NCBI RefSeq assembly: GCF_002775205.1
Contig: NC_036457.1
Location: 4,325,650 to 4,389,649 of the forward strand
DNA from: Xiphophorus maculatus
Taxonomy: Eukaryota > Chordata > Actinopteri > Cyprinodontiformes > Poeciliidae
Length of the DNA: 64,000 bases
Direction: 5' to 3'
Positions 43,423 to 55,829 of the stretch are shown one piece after another. Position 1 is the stretch's first letter, and every line of letters starts with the position of its first letter. Made by a program: the position numbers and the translations under genes. The notes beneath the pieces were generated by a model. The model had not been told where the DNA came from. It saw nothing but the letters and a program-made list of their open reading frames with translations, and did no database searches.

Positions 43423-46400
43423 CACACGGCCCGCTCCACAAAACCTGCTCTGCCAGGTCGGCTCTTTGATCCGAGTTTCGTTTTAGTTTAGCAACGCTGA
43501 GTTCTGTCAGACGGTTTGTGATGTGTTGGAGTATCGATCCTGGTTCTGATCAGTCCCAGGTCCGTTACAGCCACAGTTCTGGCTGTAAAACACTTAGCGT
43601 CTCCATGGTTACCGAGAGGTCAACAGCGCAGCACTCCTTCAACACGCCCTGCTGTGGGTTCGTCTTTACGCCCAGCTGCTCAGAGGCCTGCTGTTTAATC
43701 TGGGTCATGTTTGAAGCCACTCACAGGAAGTGATGTCATGCTCTCCCTCAGCGTACTGCCTGGCTCCGCTCAAGACCGGCCCGTGCCGCGCAGCGTTCCC
43801 TCGGTGGTATTACAACACAACGACGCGCAGCTGTGAGAAATTTACATACGGAGGCTGTTTACCCAACAAGAACAACTTCCTGTTTAACGAAGAGTGTATG
43901 TCGGCCTGCAGAGGAGTCACAGGTAACACACGCCTACACACGCCCACACACACACACACACACACGCACACTCACAGTTGATGTTATTGCCACAAACCAA
44001 CTCCTGGTGACACAATCTGTGTTCTTTTGTCCTCAGTTTCCTCAGAAAGGAGCATTACTATAAACTCCAATAGTGAGTCTCACTGCACACCTCTTCATAT
44101 CAGCTTACTGTGGGAGGGTTTGGTCTAAATGTGTGTGTGTGTGTGTGTGTGCAGAGGAGTGCGGCTCACAGTGCCGCCCCGATCAGCTGACCTGTGATGA
44201 CGGCTGCTGTTTGGACCGGGCTCTGGAGTGTGACGGCGTGAACCAATGCAGCGACGGCTCTGATGAAAAGCTCTGCAACAAATGTAATCACACAGGATCA
44301 GTTCGGACTTTCCCGTCTTAAAGTACAGATAAGGAGAAATGTGCAGCATTGCTTTATAAATACAGAAAACTCTGTGTCGTATTTGAAATTGAAGCAAAAC
44401 CAAGTTAAAAATGTTCAGAATGCAGTTTAGCATCTGAAGAGCCAGTGAGGCAAACTGGGATGAGATTCAGTTACTAACTGAGTTTGAATCCACACATTTC
44501 AGTTTAGCTTGAATCTGATCAGATTTCCTTCTGGAGACCTTTTAATGAGGAAGTTTCAGATAAATTACACAATCAGCAGGCTAAAGAGATTTTATCTGAC
44601 TCCAAAACGCATGTGATGTTCTGGATGGACAGACGGCCAGGTCCGCAGTTTATTACAGGCTATCAGAACCGAGTTCAGCTATTTTCTCCCAGTTTGGACT
44701 GGGGGAACGTAGCTGATGTAGAACATATGCTAATCCGCTAATGCACCAATAACAGAGCTAATTCTTTTTTAATTTAGCGATGTTGCTAATGTGTTTAGCA
44801 GATAAATTCTAAAGTGCTGATGTAGTTGGTTTGGTTGTTCAGTTGAATAAATATTGAAATCTGTAGGAGGTTTTGATTGTTGAGAACTTCCTCCCTTTGT
44901 CTTTGTGACATATTGTCGGTATCAAGTTAGTGCTTTAGCATTAGCTTCCACTAAGTACAATGTAGCAGTAGCGATTAGCAGACTGATGTTTGTGATTGGT
45001 GCTTTTGGGTCAGTGTAGCAACTTCTTAGTTGCAGCCTGGAAACATGGCAGCTAAAAGACAAAGAAATGATCCTCCTCATCTTCTCTAGTGAGCCAGACC
45101 TTCAACCGCCTGCTGAGCGTCGACGTCGACGACCTCCAGGGTGAGTTTCTCCTCCGGTTGCCATGGTGATCAGTCCTCCAGCAGAAATTGGGTTGGACTC
45201 TGAGCCGGGTCCGTTTTTTTCTCTGCAGTTCAATGCGTGGAGCCTCCTCGCACCGGCCCGTGTCGGGCGCACTTCACCCGCTGGTACTACAACCCTAAAG
45301 ACAGGAAGTGCGTACGCTTCATCTACGGTGGCTGCGACGGAAACGGGAACAACTTTGAGAACAACAATGATTGCAGCGAGACCTGCGACGGAGTAACAGG
45401 TACGGAGTTGATCAACTCTGGGCTCCAGAGGAACATCAGCGGGTGTTGGATGGGTTACGATGCGAGACGAAGGATCAGCCTCCACACGCTGCCACAGAAC
45501 GTCTGTCTGGTCTGAGGAGCCGTTGGACGGAAGGAGTTCAAGCTAATGTTGTAGATGGTTAGAAACCCAACAGAACCAGAACCAGTCTGCAGCGAAAACA
45601 AGAACCCTGTGGCTCTGAAGTGATTTTCTAGGAAACCTGTGGAGAAACTGACTATGCTAACTTTTTCCAGCTAAAGGTTAGACTGGTCAAAGTCTCCTTT
45701 GGCTGAGCTGTAGGCAGAAGATCAGTCGGTCCAGCTGGGGCTGAACAATCAATCAATAGATACGTATATAGCAGTAGACGCATGATCAGTATCTATATGG
45801 CATGTCGCATATTTAAAACAAAAATCAATAATGATTGATTTTTACCAAACACTGATATGGTGGCAGGTTTTCAGCCATTGCGTCCAGCCCAGACTCAGCC
45901 TCAGCTGGAACGTTTTTAATGAAATGTGTTTAACCTGAAGCTCCTAAAGGAAACCTGAGGTCTCCGTTTGTGTTTCTGCAGAGAGCAACATGTTTTCCAG
46001 GGGGATGTTTGATCGTTACGGGTCTGATGATGAGGAAAAAGCTGCGAATTCAGGTTTGTTCTTCAGCGTTTTATCCTCCGTTATGAACCGACTGACCCTG
46101 ACAGGTTCAGGTCCGACTTCATGGAGTTTGGATATTTACTGGCCTTTTATCTGATGAACATGGAGAGCTGAGACGTCCGTTTATAGGACTCTGATACCCC
46201 CAAATAAAATCCATCAACACGTTGACCCCTACAAGAGGTCAACGTGTTGGTTGATGGAGACAGGATGAGGAAGAAGCTGCTCTGAGCAGAGGAGACGTCA
46301 ACCGTCATCCAACCATTGTAGAACCAAAGGGGGCGTGGCTTAGAGGGGCGTGTCCATTCCATGTTCCATTCCAAACTTTCGCAGCACAAAATTTGTAAAA

Positions 46401-46898
46401 TTTGTGCTGTGTGTGAGATCTGGTGCTTCTTGGCGGAGGCATCATAAATCAAGCTTCACTCATGTCTCGTGTTTTAAAACCGGATGCTTCGGTGGTCGCC
46501 TTCACCAGTGGAGTTAGCTCCTCAGAGTCATCTGTTCATCCGATGCTAGCATTAGCATTAGCATTAGCCTCCCGTTCTTAGATTTTATCAGCTGTTTCTG
46601 TTCCCTCCTCAGAATGGTCGCAAAGCGCCTGGATGAGAATGTTTGTTAAATAATAACGTAGCGTAGCGCGCTCTGGCTTCCTGCTTTCTGACAGGAAGTG
46701 ACCTCGCTGTCTTGTCCTCCAGGCTCCGTCGCTCTGGCTGTGATTCTGGCGGTGGGCATCTTGGCCCTGGTGGCCATCGTGGGGTACTGCTTCCTGCGGA
46801 GGAGCAGGAAGGCCCCCAGCCGGTCGGCGGGCCCCGCCCACGTGGCGCTGTCGGAGCAGGACACGCTCGTCTACAACAGCACCACCAAGCCTGCGTGA
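40049..46898 (+). CDS. spint1: HAI-1 / SPINT1 Kunitz-type protease inhibitor, ten exons
   Basis: Coding exons: 40049-40442, 42051-42211, 42908-43049, 43752-43922, 44037-44072, 44155-44283, 45090-45140, 45229-45399, 45982-46053, 46723-46898. They join in phase to 500 codons plus TGA. Order: signal peptide ([15 protein letters not shown]), MANSC domain (exon 1, cysteine-rich), PKD-like domain (exons 2-3), Kunitz 1 ([20 protein letters not shown]1 Arg), LDL-receptor class A module ([16 protein letters not shown], calcium-binding acids present), Kunitz 2 ([20 protein letters not shown]1 Arg), membrane helix ([20 protein letters not shown]) and short basic cytoplasmic tail. This is exactly the HAI-1 architecture. 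It inhibits matriptase, hepsin and HGF activator at epithelial surfaces. Most inner exons are phase 1 on both sides, so single modules could be skipped in frame. AATAAA at 47342-47347. Confidence 0.95.
41362..41733. mobile_element. Foldback element in spint1 intron 1
   Basis: Arms 41362-41475 and 41613-41733 are imperfect inverted copies; for example gtcctccaggccactagagg (41447) against the complement of cccctagtggtctggaggac (ending 41641), and ctgcagacacaaaaaatgg against ccatttcttgtgtttgcag. No coding content. Confidence 0.7.
42348..42807. mobile_element. Common teleost MITE ('ggtagtaactagttac') in spint1 intron 2
   Basis: Starts 'cagagttaggtagtaactag' and ends 'ggtgctccgtctctg', giving short CAGAG/CTCTG termini. 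Flanks atgaggcc and atgaggtc match at 7 of 8 bases, a possible hAT-type target duplication. The repeated acttttactc/ttacttgagt motifs are those of a widely dispersed fish element. Confidence 0.5.
43379..43418 (+). repeat. (CA)20 microsatellite in spint1 intron 3
   Basis: Uninterrupted 40-base CA run. Confidence 0.97.
43945..43965 (+). repeat. (CA)10 tract in the 114-nt spint1 intron 4
   Basis: CA run within a CA-rich stretch 43925-43977, shortly after the donor of the Kunitz 1 exon. Confidence 0.9.
44131..44151 (+). repeat. (GT)10 tract forming the acceptor region of the LDLRa exon
   Basis: The GT run ends directly in GCAG| at the 3' splice site (exon starts 44155), in the place of a polypyrimidine tract. 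Confidence 0.92.
46211..46257. repeat. Hairpin with 17-bp stem in the last spint1 intron
   Basis: CCATCAACACGTTGACC pairs with GGTCAACGTG-TTGG-TTGATGG, leaving a 4-base bulge and a 9-base loop. No known RNA family recognised. Confidence 0.6.
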
Positions 46899-46899
46899 T

Positions 46900-46913
46900 G
46901 TCACCATGGCAAC
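46900..46913 (+). promoter_or_regulatory. RFX X-box-like motif in the spint1 3' UTR
   Basis: GTCACCATGGCAAC fits GTNRCC-(2)-RGYAAC exactly. Its position just after the stop makes a promoter role unlikely. Confidence 0.3.
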
Positions 46914-47341
46914 CCGGCAAATATCCTCACCCAGCTCCTGGTTTTTATCTTTTTGTCTTTTTGTCCTTTTCCTTTAAATTTCTGTTGTTTTTTCTCGTTG
47001 TGGTTCGTTTTCCTGAAACTTTCCAGTTTCAGGTTGAGTTTGTGAAAATATTGAAATGATGAGAAACTGGATTTTATTTATGACGCTGGTCAGCCTCAGA
47101 CTGTTTGAGCTGCAGTTCCTGGTCAGTCTGAACATGTTCATGAATCAGTGTTTGGGTCTCGGGTTTGGTTCGTTTTGTTGCACGTCGTACGGAGGTACAT
47201 GTCTCTACGCATTTTATTCAGTCTAAATCCATCGAAGGAGAAGGAAAAATCTGCAGAACTTTTCATTTTTAACACGTCGAGCCTCAGTTTTCATTTCAGT
47301 TTTTAGTTCAGGACCAAATGTCCTGAACTGTTTTGATGTTT

Positions 47342-47347
47342 AATAAA
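47342..47347 (+). terminator. spint1: Polyadenylation signal of spint1
   Basis: AATAAA 443 bases after the TGA; first canonical signal downstream. Confidence 0.55.
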
Positions 47348-47379
47348 AATTAAATTTAAGAAATTTCTCTGTCTGCTTT

Positions 47380-50300
47380 TTGCTTCCTGCAGCTGCTGCT
47401 CTATCTCTATCTGATCATTTTATTATTTGGCATTTAAAAGACATTATGTACTGTAGGCATTGGAACGTTATTGAGAGTGCTGCATCAAAGCAAAGTCATA
47501 GAAAGCTGAGTGGAAGGAAAAAGTGTCAAAGATGCTACAGCAATAGCCGCAGCTTTGAGATTTGATGGGAAGCTGGATGGAGCTAAATTTAGATCAAACC
47601 AGATTCATGTGTTACAATGACCTAGTCAAAGTCCAGACATGAATCCTGATGAGAATATTTGAAAGCTGAAGTTCTCAGATGTTTTCTGACTGAGCTGGAG
47701 ACGTTCAGAGCTGCTGCATTTAATTAACTCAGAATTAAATCCGGAAATGTTTTGGTTTTTATGAAAATGAAATTTAAGACGCAGCATCGTGTGCTTCCTG
47801 CTTCCTGATTAAATGTAGCCACTTCTTTGAGTCTGCAAGAGTTTTTACATTTTTTAGCATCGCTAAAGAAGTTGGCTGTGTCCAAGCATATTTGTAGAAA
47901 GTTGAGTGGAAGGAAAAAGTGTCAGATTATTCTTTCAGATCTTCTGATAAATCAATGCACTCTGATGTTCCCAGGGTCTTTAAAAGAGGAACAAACCCAC
48001 AGCATCACAGAGCCTCCACCGTATTTGACCCCGGATGTTATGTGGAATATTTATTTGTGGAATATGATGTAAAATTTTAAAAATCACATAGTTTCCAACA
48101 TATTATTAAAAACAACTTTTTTGTTGGTTGTTTCTAGGATTTTCTTTTCTCATCTCAGGAATAACGCTAAAAGCAGAAACATCCTGTCCAGGAGTGACGA
48201 TAAAAACTCAACCATGTTTAATTCATGATGGACTGAAAAAACGTCCTGAAAAATTTTTGTTTTTTCTGTAATTCTTTACTTCCAAGAAGTAAAAAACCTC
48301 CAGCTGATCCAATACGCCACTGAGTTTAAGCTCCTACCATCAAATTTTAATTTACTTTAAGTTTGTTTTCCACATGTTCTCCTGGCTTGTCTGTGTGTCA
48401 AAGGTCAAATACTTCCATCAGTTTACAATAATGATCAAAAATTAAAACCTTTCTACTTAAAGAGACACTACGGTTCACTTCCTGGTTTAGCTTTGCCAAG
48501 ATCCATTTGACACAATAAAAAAAACCTTCAGGACTTTCAGAAACGTCACACTGAATAAAATGTTTCACTTTATGCTGATGACTTGTTTGTTTTTATTTCC
48601 AACCTCCAAATTTATTAACTATTTTTGTTTCCAGTTTTTTAAATCATAAACAGTTTTTCTGTGAAACCTCAAAGTCTTTATGCTCTTCGCCGACCCTGGG
48701 GGATGAGGAAAGAGGCTTTTATTCTGAAAGGAGCAGGCAGAAAACCGGTTTCAGTGATGAAATCTCCGTGTTTGTGTCTTAGTTCTCCTACAGGCTGAGA
48801 CTCGCCTGATGTCGCTTCATGTTGTGCAACTTTGTGTTCTCCGTTTGTGCTGCTGTTGACCTGAGGTGCAGACCGAAGCCTCCGCAGAGCGCCGAGATGT
48901 TGCTAAACTTGTTTGCGTCCAGAAGTAGGAAGCTGCTGGTGGAAACCTCGTCAGGAAAGGAGGAGTCACAAACAAGTTTCCAATTTTTCATGAAGTTACC
49001 AGGAAAGAAGCAAAAACAGTCGCAAAACATGTTTTATCCCATTTCTGGAATACATTTAGTCACATCAACATCAAATCAACAGTTTGAAACTCACTGAAAC
49101 AGAACTTTAAAGATAAATTAATTTAAAAAGTTTACGTTTATTATCTGCTTTGTCAATCAGTTTAATTTCATATCATCCATTTCTGCAGAAGCTCTCAATC
49201 TTTTAATCAAGTCTTCCTGTTTTCACACGGCGTCTCTGTCACACAAACAACACTAATCTCTTAATCTTTTATGTTTCGGAGCAGAATCCACTCCAGTCTG
49301 CTCGTCTTTCACAAAACGTTTTCACCCCCTTTCAGATTCTTCAGTTTTTGTCCTATTTAAAGTTCCAGATAAACAAATTAATGTTGATGTCAGACAGAGA
49401 AAACCTGTGGAACTTTAAAAAACATTTTTTAAATGATGATTTAATTTATTAATGGAAAAAACTCAGAACCAATCTGAGAAAGTAATCACACCTCAGACCT
49501 GATAACTGGCTGCTCCTGATCGAGTGTTTGTGATAACTGGTGATGTGTTTTTAACATCACAGTGGAGGAGTTTGGACCCACTCTGTTTGGGTGACTGTAA
49601 GGTCATCAGGCTGAAGTGTTGATTTGATTAGGCCATTCCTAAATATTTATTTTGTTTTCATAGTGATTCTGTGCTGGACTTGCTGGCGTGTGGTGGACCA
49701 TCGTTTTACCACAGAGCAGAATTAATGGTTCTGTCAGTTACATCAAATCCTCCAGGTCCCACAGCAGTAAAACGGCCCACAGCATCACTCTACCGCCTCC
49801 GTGTATGACTGTAAATATGATGTTCTGGTTCTGAATGCTGATAGTTTTGCTCCAAACCTTCCAGAACGGTACATTCTTGTTCCATCAGACTGCCTTGTGA
49901 ACCGTTTCCTTGTGAACCGTTTTATTCCCGTTCATTCGTGATGTAACCATTATTTTTTCATTTATCCCCAAGTTGGTTTGCATAACTATTTTGTTATGAG
50001 ATTTGAAAAATGTTTTTTTTCCCCTCTATTTTCTTGGATTTTCTGTCTGATACTTAAATTTGTTTTTTGATTTTAAAAAAAGGTGATTTTCGCCCAGCAG
50101 TCACTAAAGCGCCAATCTTTGCTGCCCTCTTCTGGTTGACATACGTGTACTGCAGGTGTGTTTAATTAATATTAATATATTTATGTAGTTTTTTTTATCT
50201 GCTCCAGTTTTGGTTTTGGTCCTGCAATATTTGAGATTACAATAGGGTTCTTATTCAACTTTTTTCTCTTTTGTTTTGTTTTTGTTGTTATTTCTCAGTT
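47380..50300. other. Repeat-rich spacer downstream of spint1
   Basis: No gene supported. Tc1-like relics: 'cctagtcaaagtccagacat' near 47622 and two copies of 'gagtggaaggaaaaagtgtc' (about 47508 and 47903); 'acccacagcatcacagagcc' near 47995; and 49600-49900 with 'cccacagcatcactctaccg'. None keeps an open transposase frame. Confidence 0.5.
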
Positions 50301-50316
50301 TTGCTAGTTTTAAATG

Positions 50317-50430
50317 GTGCGCATGCGCAGTGGTTGAAGACTCTGGGACTGAGGAAACAGTTTAGTTGGATTTTAAGCTGCTGCGGAGTTTCTGTGGATT
50401 TTCTCTGTGTTCATGAACCTGCGCTCAGGT
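50317..50430 (+). promoter_or_regulatory. NRF1-type promoter and first exon of an unidentified gene
   Basis: TGCGCATGCGCA at 50317-50328 is a perfect NRF1 palindrome. About 90 bases later ctgcgctcag|GTGAGTCC gives a strong donor, followed by CpG-rich sequence to about 50560. The pattern is that of a housekeeping promoter with a short leader exon. Confidence 0.5.
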
Positions 50431-52436
50431 GAGTCCGCATGTTCGGCTCAACGTCCCGTGTCGGGGGTTTGGGTCGCTGGTCCGGGTCCGTGGTCCGGGT
50501 CCGTAGTCCGGCTCCGGGGAGGGTTCTGGGTGCGAGTGTCCGAAGCGTGCGCGGTTCTGTCCAGGCTGTCACACACAGCTGGTTCCGTTCCCCTTTAGGC
50601 AATGAAGTCATTGGGTCAGAACCAGAACCAGAATCTGTCCAGTTTCAGTTTTGCAAACTTTAAAGTTTGTCTGAATCTCTGCGAGTTTAAACCCGAACCG
50701 GAGCTGGTAGGTGGGGCTCCTCCCGCCCCTGGATGCTCCGTACAGAACCTCCTCAAGAAAACGGGTGATTTAGAAATACGTAGCTTTTCAAGAAAAAAAA
50801 AACTACCTCACGGTAAAAATCATGATTATTTTCTGACCAAAAATATTTTACTTTTAATTCGGCAAGGATTTTGTGTACAACTTATATTTTATTGTTAAGA
50901 CATTATCATTTTTACTATTTTGTCCGAAGCCACCTGCTGATAAATTCCTTCAGCGCAGCGCCGAGCCAGAACGGCCCAATGGGAGCAAATTCCTCGGGTT
51001 TTATCAGATTACGCCGCTGGCTAGTAAAAATTTATACAGCCGAAAACAACAGATTGTCCAGTAGTTTCAGATAAATCTGTGAACAAATGTGATGATGTTT
51101 TTGTTGCTGCAGAGAAGCTTGAAAAATCACAAATGGGGAATATGGAAACAGAGGTTCGTTGGCATTGGATGCACTTCTATCTAAGATTTTTAAAATATCT
51201 AAAGGGCAAGTAAATCGTGAAGTAGTACAACTTTTAAGACGGTATGACTTGAAGAGCTTGTCAAGTGTTGCCAAGGTAACTGATTGTAATCTGATGTGTT
51301 GCAATCTGAGCATGCTCAGTCATGCTTTTCGGTCTGAATGAACTCATTGTGGCAGGTGGAAGAAAACAAATATGCATAGAGGAAAAATATAAACAAAAAT
51401 GGTTCCAAGAAAACAGAATATGGGAAAATCTGCAGCCTAAAAGTCGCATCCATCCACCTTCCTCCATTCCCATTTGGGTTTTTGGAAATATGTGGAAATT
51501 TTAACCATAATTCAGAATTTTTGTGTATAATCTTTAATTTGCTTTCGTGGGCGAGATAGTTCTGGAAATATGTTTCTTGAAAACTCTTAAACATGTTTGG
51601 ATCTTTCTGAAATAAATCATTAAATTTGATGCTTTTGTTCTGAGTTAAAGTCTGAACCAGACTTTTATTCATGGATCAAACTTTCATCTAGTTTAACTGC
51701 TGCTGCAGATGACTTTTGTGTAATTTTGCGAAATTTTATTAGAGTTTAGGAAATGAAAAATAAATCAGAAAAACCAGAGAATGAGAGGAAAAACTGGATC
51801 TTGGCTGCAGATCGTTGATCATCTGCAGTGTTTTACAGACACTGGATTATTGTTTCACTCTCTAACTTTAACTCTGAATTTTATTCAAAGTGTTTCTGTT
51901 TTTTAATCCCAACCTCATTTCAGAGGGAAGTTTTTCCATGACGCTCCAGGAAGAAGTTTTTAACAGAGCCGGCCTAAGGCATATGCGAGTTAAGCGGCAC
52001 CACCAGAGCGCCCCCAAGAGCACAAAGCTAGCATGGTGCTCTTTGGGGCGCTCCTGTGTGTATATATATATATACTGTATATATATCTATATATATATAC
52101 CTATATATATAGTATATATATATATACTGTATATTAGCCATAATAACTGATATAATATAAGCTAATTACCAATGACGCTAATGATAGCAGCTATACTACA
52201 CACATACGATAAAGCATCTGGTGTGGACATGTTGTTTTGGGGGAACCAAATAACCGGTCCGGTCCGGTCCGTCTGGCTCCCTGGTGCCGTTCCTGTTTTG
52301 CCCTCATGTTTTTACCCTGCAGACGCAGCCGGTCATGTGACCTGCCTCACCTGCTGCAGGTGGATTCACTCTCTGGTTCTGTTCGCTCCAGGTCGTCCGT
52401 TTTCCCGTCAGCCGGTCCGTTTATGGAAGACAGGTG
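50431..52436. other. Intron-like region between the NRF1 promoter and the 52.4 kb exon
   Basis: No supported coding sequence. An imperfect (TA)n microsatellite lies at about 52060-52136, followed by the unit ccggt repeated near 52254. Confidence 0.45.
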
Positions 52437-52487
52437 ATGCCTGAAGGATCCCACAGCTCCCCGTCTCGCATCCCAATGGGTGAAGGT
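52437..52487 (+). CDS. Putative first coding exon of an unidentified + strand gene
   Basis: Bounded by ggaagacag| and a donor GAAG|GTAAGA, with an ATG three bases in, opening MPEGSHSSPSRIPMGE. It ends with one base of a split codon, in phase with the candidate exon at 56116. I do not recognise the product; it is short and without a domain, so it may be a chance ORF. The leader exon near 50.35 kb would supply its promoter. Confidence 0.3.
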
Positions 52488-52699
52488 AAGACGCTCCTCT
52501 TCATCATCATCAGCTTCAGTCTGGGAATGCTCATGAGCTCTAGGCTGTTCTACGGTTCTGACCCGTCTGTAACGAGATCTGGAACCAAACTGACTGAAAA
52601 CTGATTTAATTTCAGGTTTTTATCACCCAGCATGTCGTTCACAAAGCAAATCAAACCCAGAGATCAGGGCTTCGGCTGGAAGCGTTCTGCTCTGTTAGC

Positions 52700-53063
52700 G
52701 TCAGCTTACAGTCGAGACGATTAATCGTGATTAATCAAATTGTGAAATATTCGTCAGCTAATTCAGTAATCGATCAATCGCTAAGTGGAGTATATAGACT
52801 CAAAAGAAAGATATTTGTAGTTGGAACATCACAGTCAGGACAGCAATGAAGCCAAAACTGCAGGAAATACAAACATTTTGCATTTAAGATTAAAAAAGTT
52901 ACAGTTTTAGCTTCACCTTGTTCACATTCTGGAAACAATTTTATATTAAACAATCAAATTAGTAATTAGTTAATCCAAAATATAATCTAAGTAGAAAGAA
53001 CTGAGCCTTTCACCTTCAAATTAAAATAAATTATTGATCCCAAAGGGAAATAAAATAATGTTA

Positions 53064-53124
<61 letters not shown>

Positions 53125-53770
53125 TAATCATCAACATCATCTTGCTACAAATGATAAACTGCAATAAAAATGAATGATTTTATTGCAGTAAAGCAATAAA
53201 ATGTTTATTTTCTTATTGAAAAAGGAATTAAATTATTTATTTGAATCTTTTAATGCACTTCTAATATTTTATATAAACAACTAAAGTGGTTAAAGGGAAA
53301 AATCTGCACAATGTGTTAAAGTTTAACTTTATTATTATTATTATTATAATCAATTATTCTATGTAATATTCTGACGTTTAATCTGATAAAAATTTTTTAC
53401 ATATTCTGCAGATTTCTCATTTTATCCCTTGATCTTAATTTATACAATATTAGAAATGCTTTTAAATAATTGGACAGCAAAATGTGCTTAGTTTGAGGGT
53501 TAATTTAGTTTTATTTTTAGTTTTTTACAGAATTTGAGCCAGTGAAGCTAAAACTGCAGCTGGAAAAGTTTTGGGTTGAACAGATTTACAAACATTGTAA
53601 TAAATGCAAAATGTTTATATTTTTTTTTACTGTTTTGGTTTAATTTCTGCTCTCACTGTGTTCTTCGTTCAGAAAATGGACTTTTTAAAAATTAGTTAAC
53701 GATTAATCAATTACTAAACTAGTTGTTCATTTTGATAAACGATTAATTGTGATTAATCGTCTCAGCCCTA
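52700..53770. mobile_element. hAT-like element with inverted GATTAATCG-rich ends
   Basis: 'gagacgattaatcgtgatta' near 52714 is inverted as 'taattgtgattaatcgtctc' ending near 53763, followed by 'agcccta'. Related ATTAATCG sequence occurs at 54460, 54915 and 57060. The interior is AT-rich with an (AAT)n run at about 53065-53123 and no open transposase frame. Confidence 0.45.
53065..53123. repeat. (AAT)n microsatellite
   Basis: About 19 uninterrupted AAT units. Confidence 0.95.
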
Positions 53771-55064
53771 ATACGAGTTTTGCTTCTTAAGCTGTTCATG
53801 TGAAGAGAAATCAGTTTGAAGGTTTTTCTGTTGGAGGGATTTATCTGCTGAGTAGTCTTTCTGCATATTTTATGAGTAGATTACAGAAACTTTGACTAGT
53901 CCTGTCCGGTTTAAAGCAGCAGGTCGCTCTAAACATTTAGCACTAACTGTTTTTGGTTTTCCGAGAATCTGACTCTTTTTCTCTTATTACTTTATTTCCA
54001 GTAAGAAGATCAGTTTCCCTCACAGTGTGTTCTCTCTGCATCATTTCATGTTTGCAGTGGAATCTGAGATAAAAATCTCTTTGCTGAAACTTTGTGAATC
54101 AGACGGACGTTTTGCTGCTGCTGCTGCTAAAACCTCAACGATTTGTCGTTCTGTAGAAGTTTGATGACTTTCCCCTGATGAGATGAAAGCATTTGTGAAG
54201 ATTTATTTATAACTTTGGTGCTTTAGAGCAGAAGGGCTGCAGGTTCTGTCTGCTGGTTGTTTAGCCGGGTTCTTTCCGTTCAAGTGCCTGAGGCGATGGT
54301 GGAACCGGACCAGAGGGCCGAGGAGTGAAATGAGGCGTGAACGCAACAGGAAGTGCTCCTGATAACAGCCGCTGCTCCGTCATCTACGACCACAAACCTC
54401 AAGATGATTCAGAAATATTCACATGAACATGTGGAAATCAACACAGAGGCCTTAAAAAATGATTAATCACGATTAATCAGTTACTGAAATAACTGACAAG
54501 CAATTTAGGAGTCACAAACTGGAGTTTTAACACTCACAAAAGATGATTTCCTGAAAGAACAACTGAAATTTAGACAAAACTGAACAAAAATATAAATATT
54601 TTGCATTTAAAATAAACAAAAAAACTTGTTTGTCTGTAAATCTGTCTGAGCCAGAATTAATCTAGTGGCTCAAATTCTGTAAATAATAAAATATCCTGTT
54701 AAAATGGCCAGTTGAGACCAAAACACCAGACTGGTAGAAAGAGAAAAACAATAAATCCCGCAAATGTAAATTATTGAGCTTGTTTTAATTAATCAGACGA
54801 TTAATTGATTTATTGCGACGGGCCTATTGCTGTGTTATCACATTTTAGGCAACAAAATGTTTTTCTTCTTAAAAAAAAGCCTTAAGTGGTTGAATGAAAA
54901 ACGCCCATTTTTAATCTGATTAATCGTTTGAATAATTGATTAGCAGAATAATCGTTGTTTGCTTTGCAGAAGGAGCTGATCACAAATCCGTCTTTGTTTC
55001 TGTGACTGGTGCAGGGAGCCGGCCGCACTCACATCTGTCCGAACCGTCTGCCGGACAAAGAGCG

Positions 55065-55175
55065 AGTGTTCAGGGGTTAGAATGGTCTAGTCAAAGTCCA
55101 GACCTGAATCCAACTGGGAATCTGTGGCTGGAGACAGAACTTCATGAAGCTGTTTGTTCTCTGGAGAACCTGTGA
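55065..55175 (+). pseudogene. Tc1-like transposase C-terminal relic
   Basis: The frame encodes EWSSQSPDLNPTGNLWLE, the remnant of the conserved SPDLNPIE-type catalytic end of Tc1/mariner transposases, where the final E of the DDE triad (NPIE) is lost (NPTG). The upstream transposase is not recognisable. Confidence 0.65.
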
Positions 55176-55241
55176 TGCCTTCAGGGACCAAATTACAAAC
55201 TTTTAAAGAAGACGTTTGTTTGGAGTTGGTTTCATTTAAGG

Positions 55242-55330
55242 CAGGGGTCTCAAACTCAATTTACCCGGGGGCCGCTGGAGGTAGAGTCTGGGTGACGCAT
55301 TCACACACACGGTCTCCTTAGCCGAACCTC
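55242..55330 (+). mobile_element. hAT-type terminal fragment
   Basis: 'caggggtctcaaactcaatt' followed by 'gggggccgctggagg' is the terminal form of hAT elements common in vertebrates. The other end was not identified. Confidence 0.45.
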
Positions 55331-55829
55331 TCTGATTGCCTATTACCATATTTGGCCGTAGTCAGGCGCTGTAACAGCCGTAATTGTGTAGTGTCTCTTT
55401 AAGATACTCTGGTATTGCTAATGATGTCAGAAGTATGCGCCAAGGCTTCTCTGTTGAGAGCGTGGGAGAAACGTGCTAGATGGACATGTTAGCTCCCTAA
55501 CTTGGATGAGAAAAACATCCGAATTTTTTTTCACTTGCCCAAAAATGATTAAGAAAACCTTGTTGGTTCTGTTTGTTTGCTGTAGAAATAAAATAAGTCT
55601 ATATTTCTTTATAGTGAGAAATAGTTAATAGAAAAACATTCTGTGAAATTTTTCACATTTTGAGAAAAAAATTCTTTTAAATATTTTAATGTTCCATTTT
55701 TTCACTTGCACTTGACTTTTATAGTTGAGAGAAACAAAACGTTTGATCAGACTTTAAAAGTATTTTTTGCCTTTCGGGGCTTCCGTAGGAACAGATTCAT
55801 AAATCGGATATAAATAAACCGGATATAAT

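Noticed and set aside
43579-43733. ORF before the spint1 Kunitz 1 exon as an extra exon
   Set aside because: No acceptor/donor pair in phase, and neighbouring exons already join in phase.
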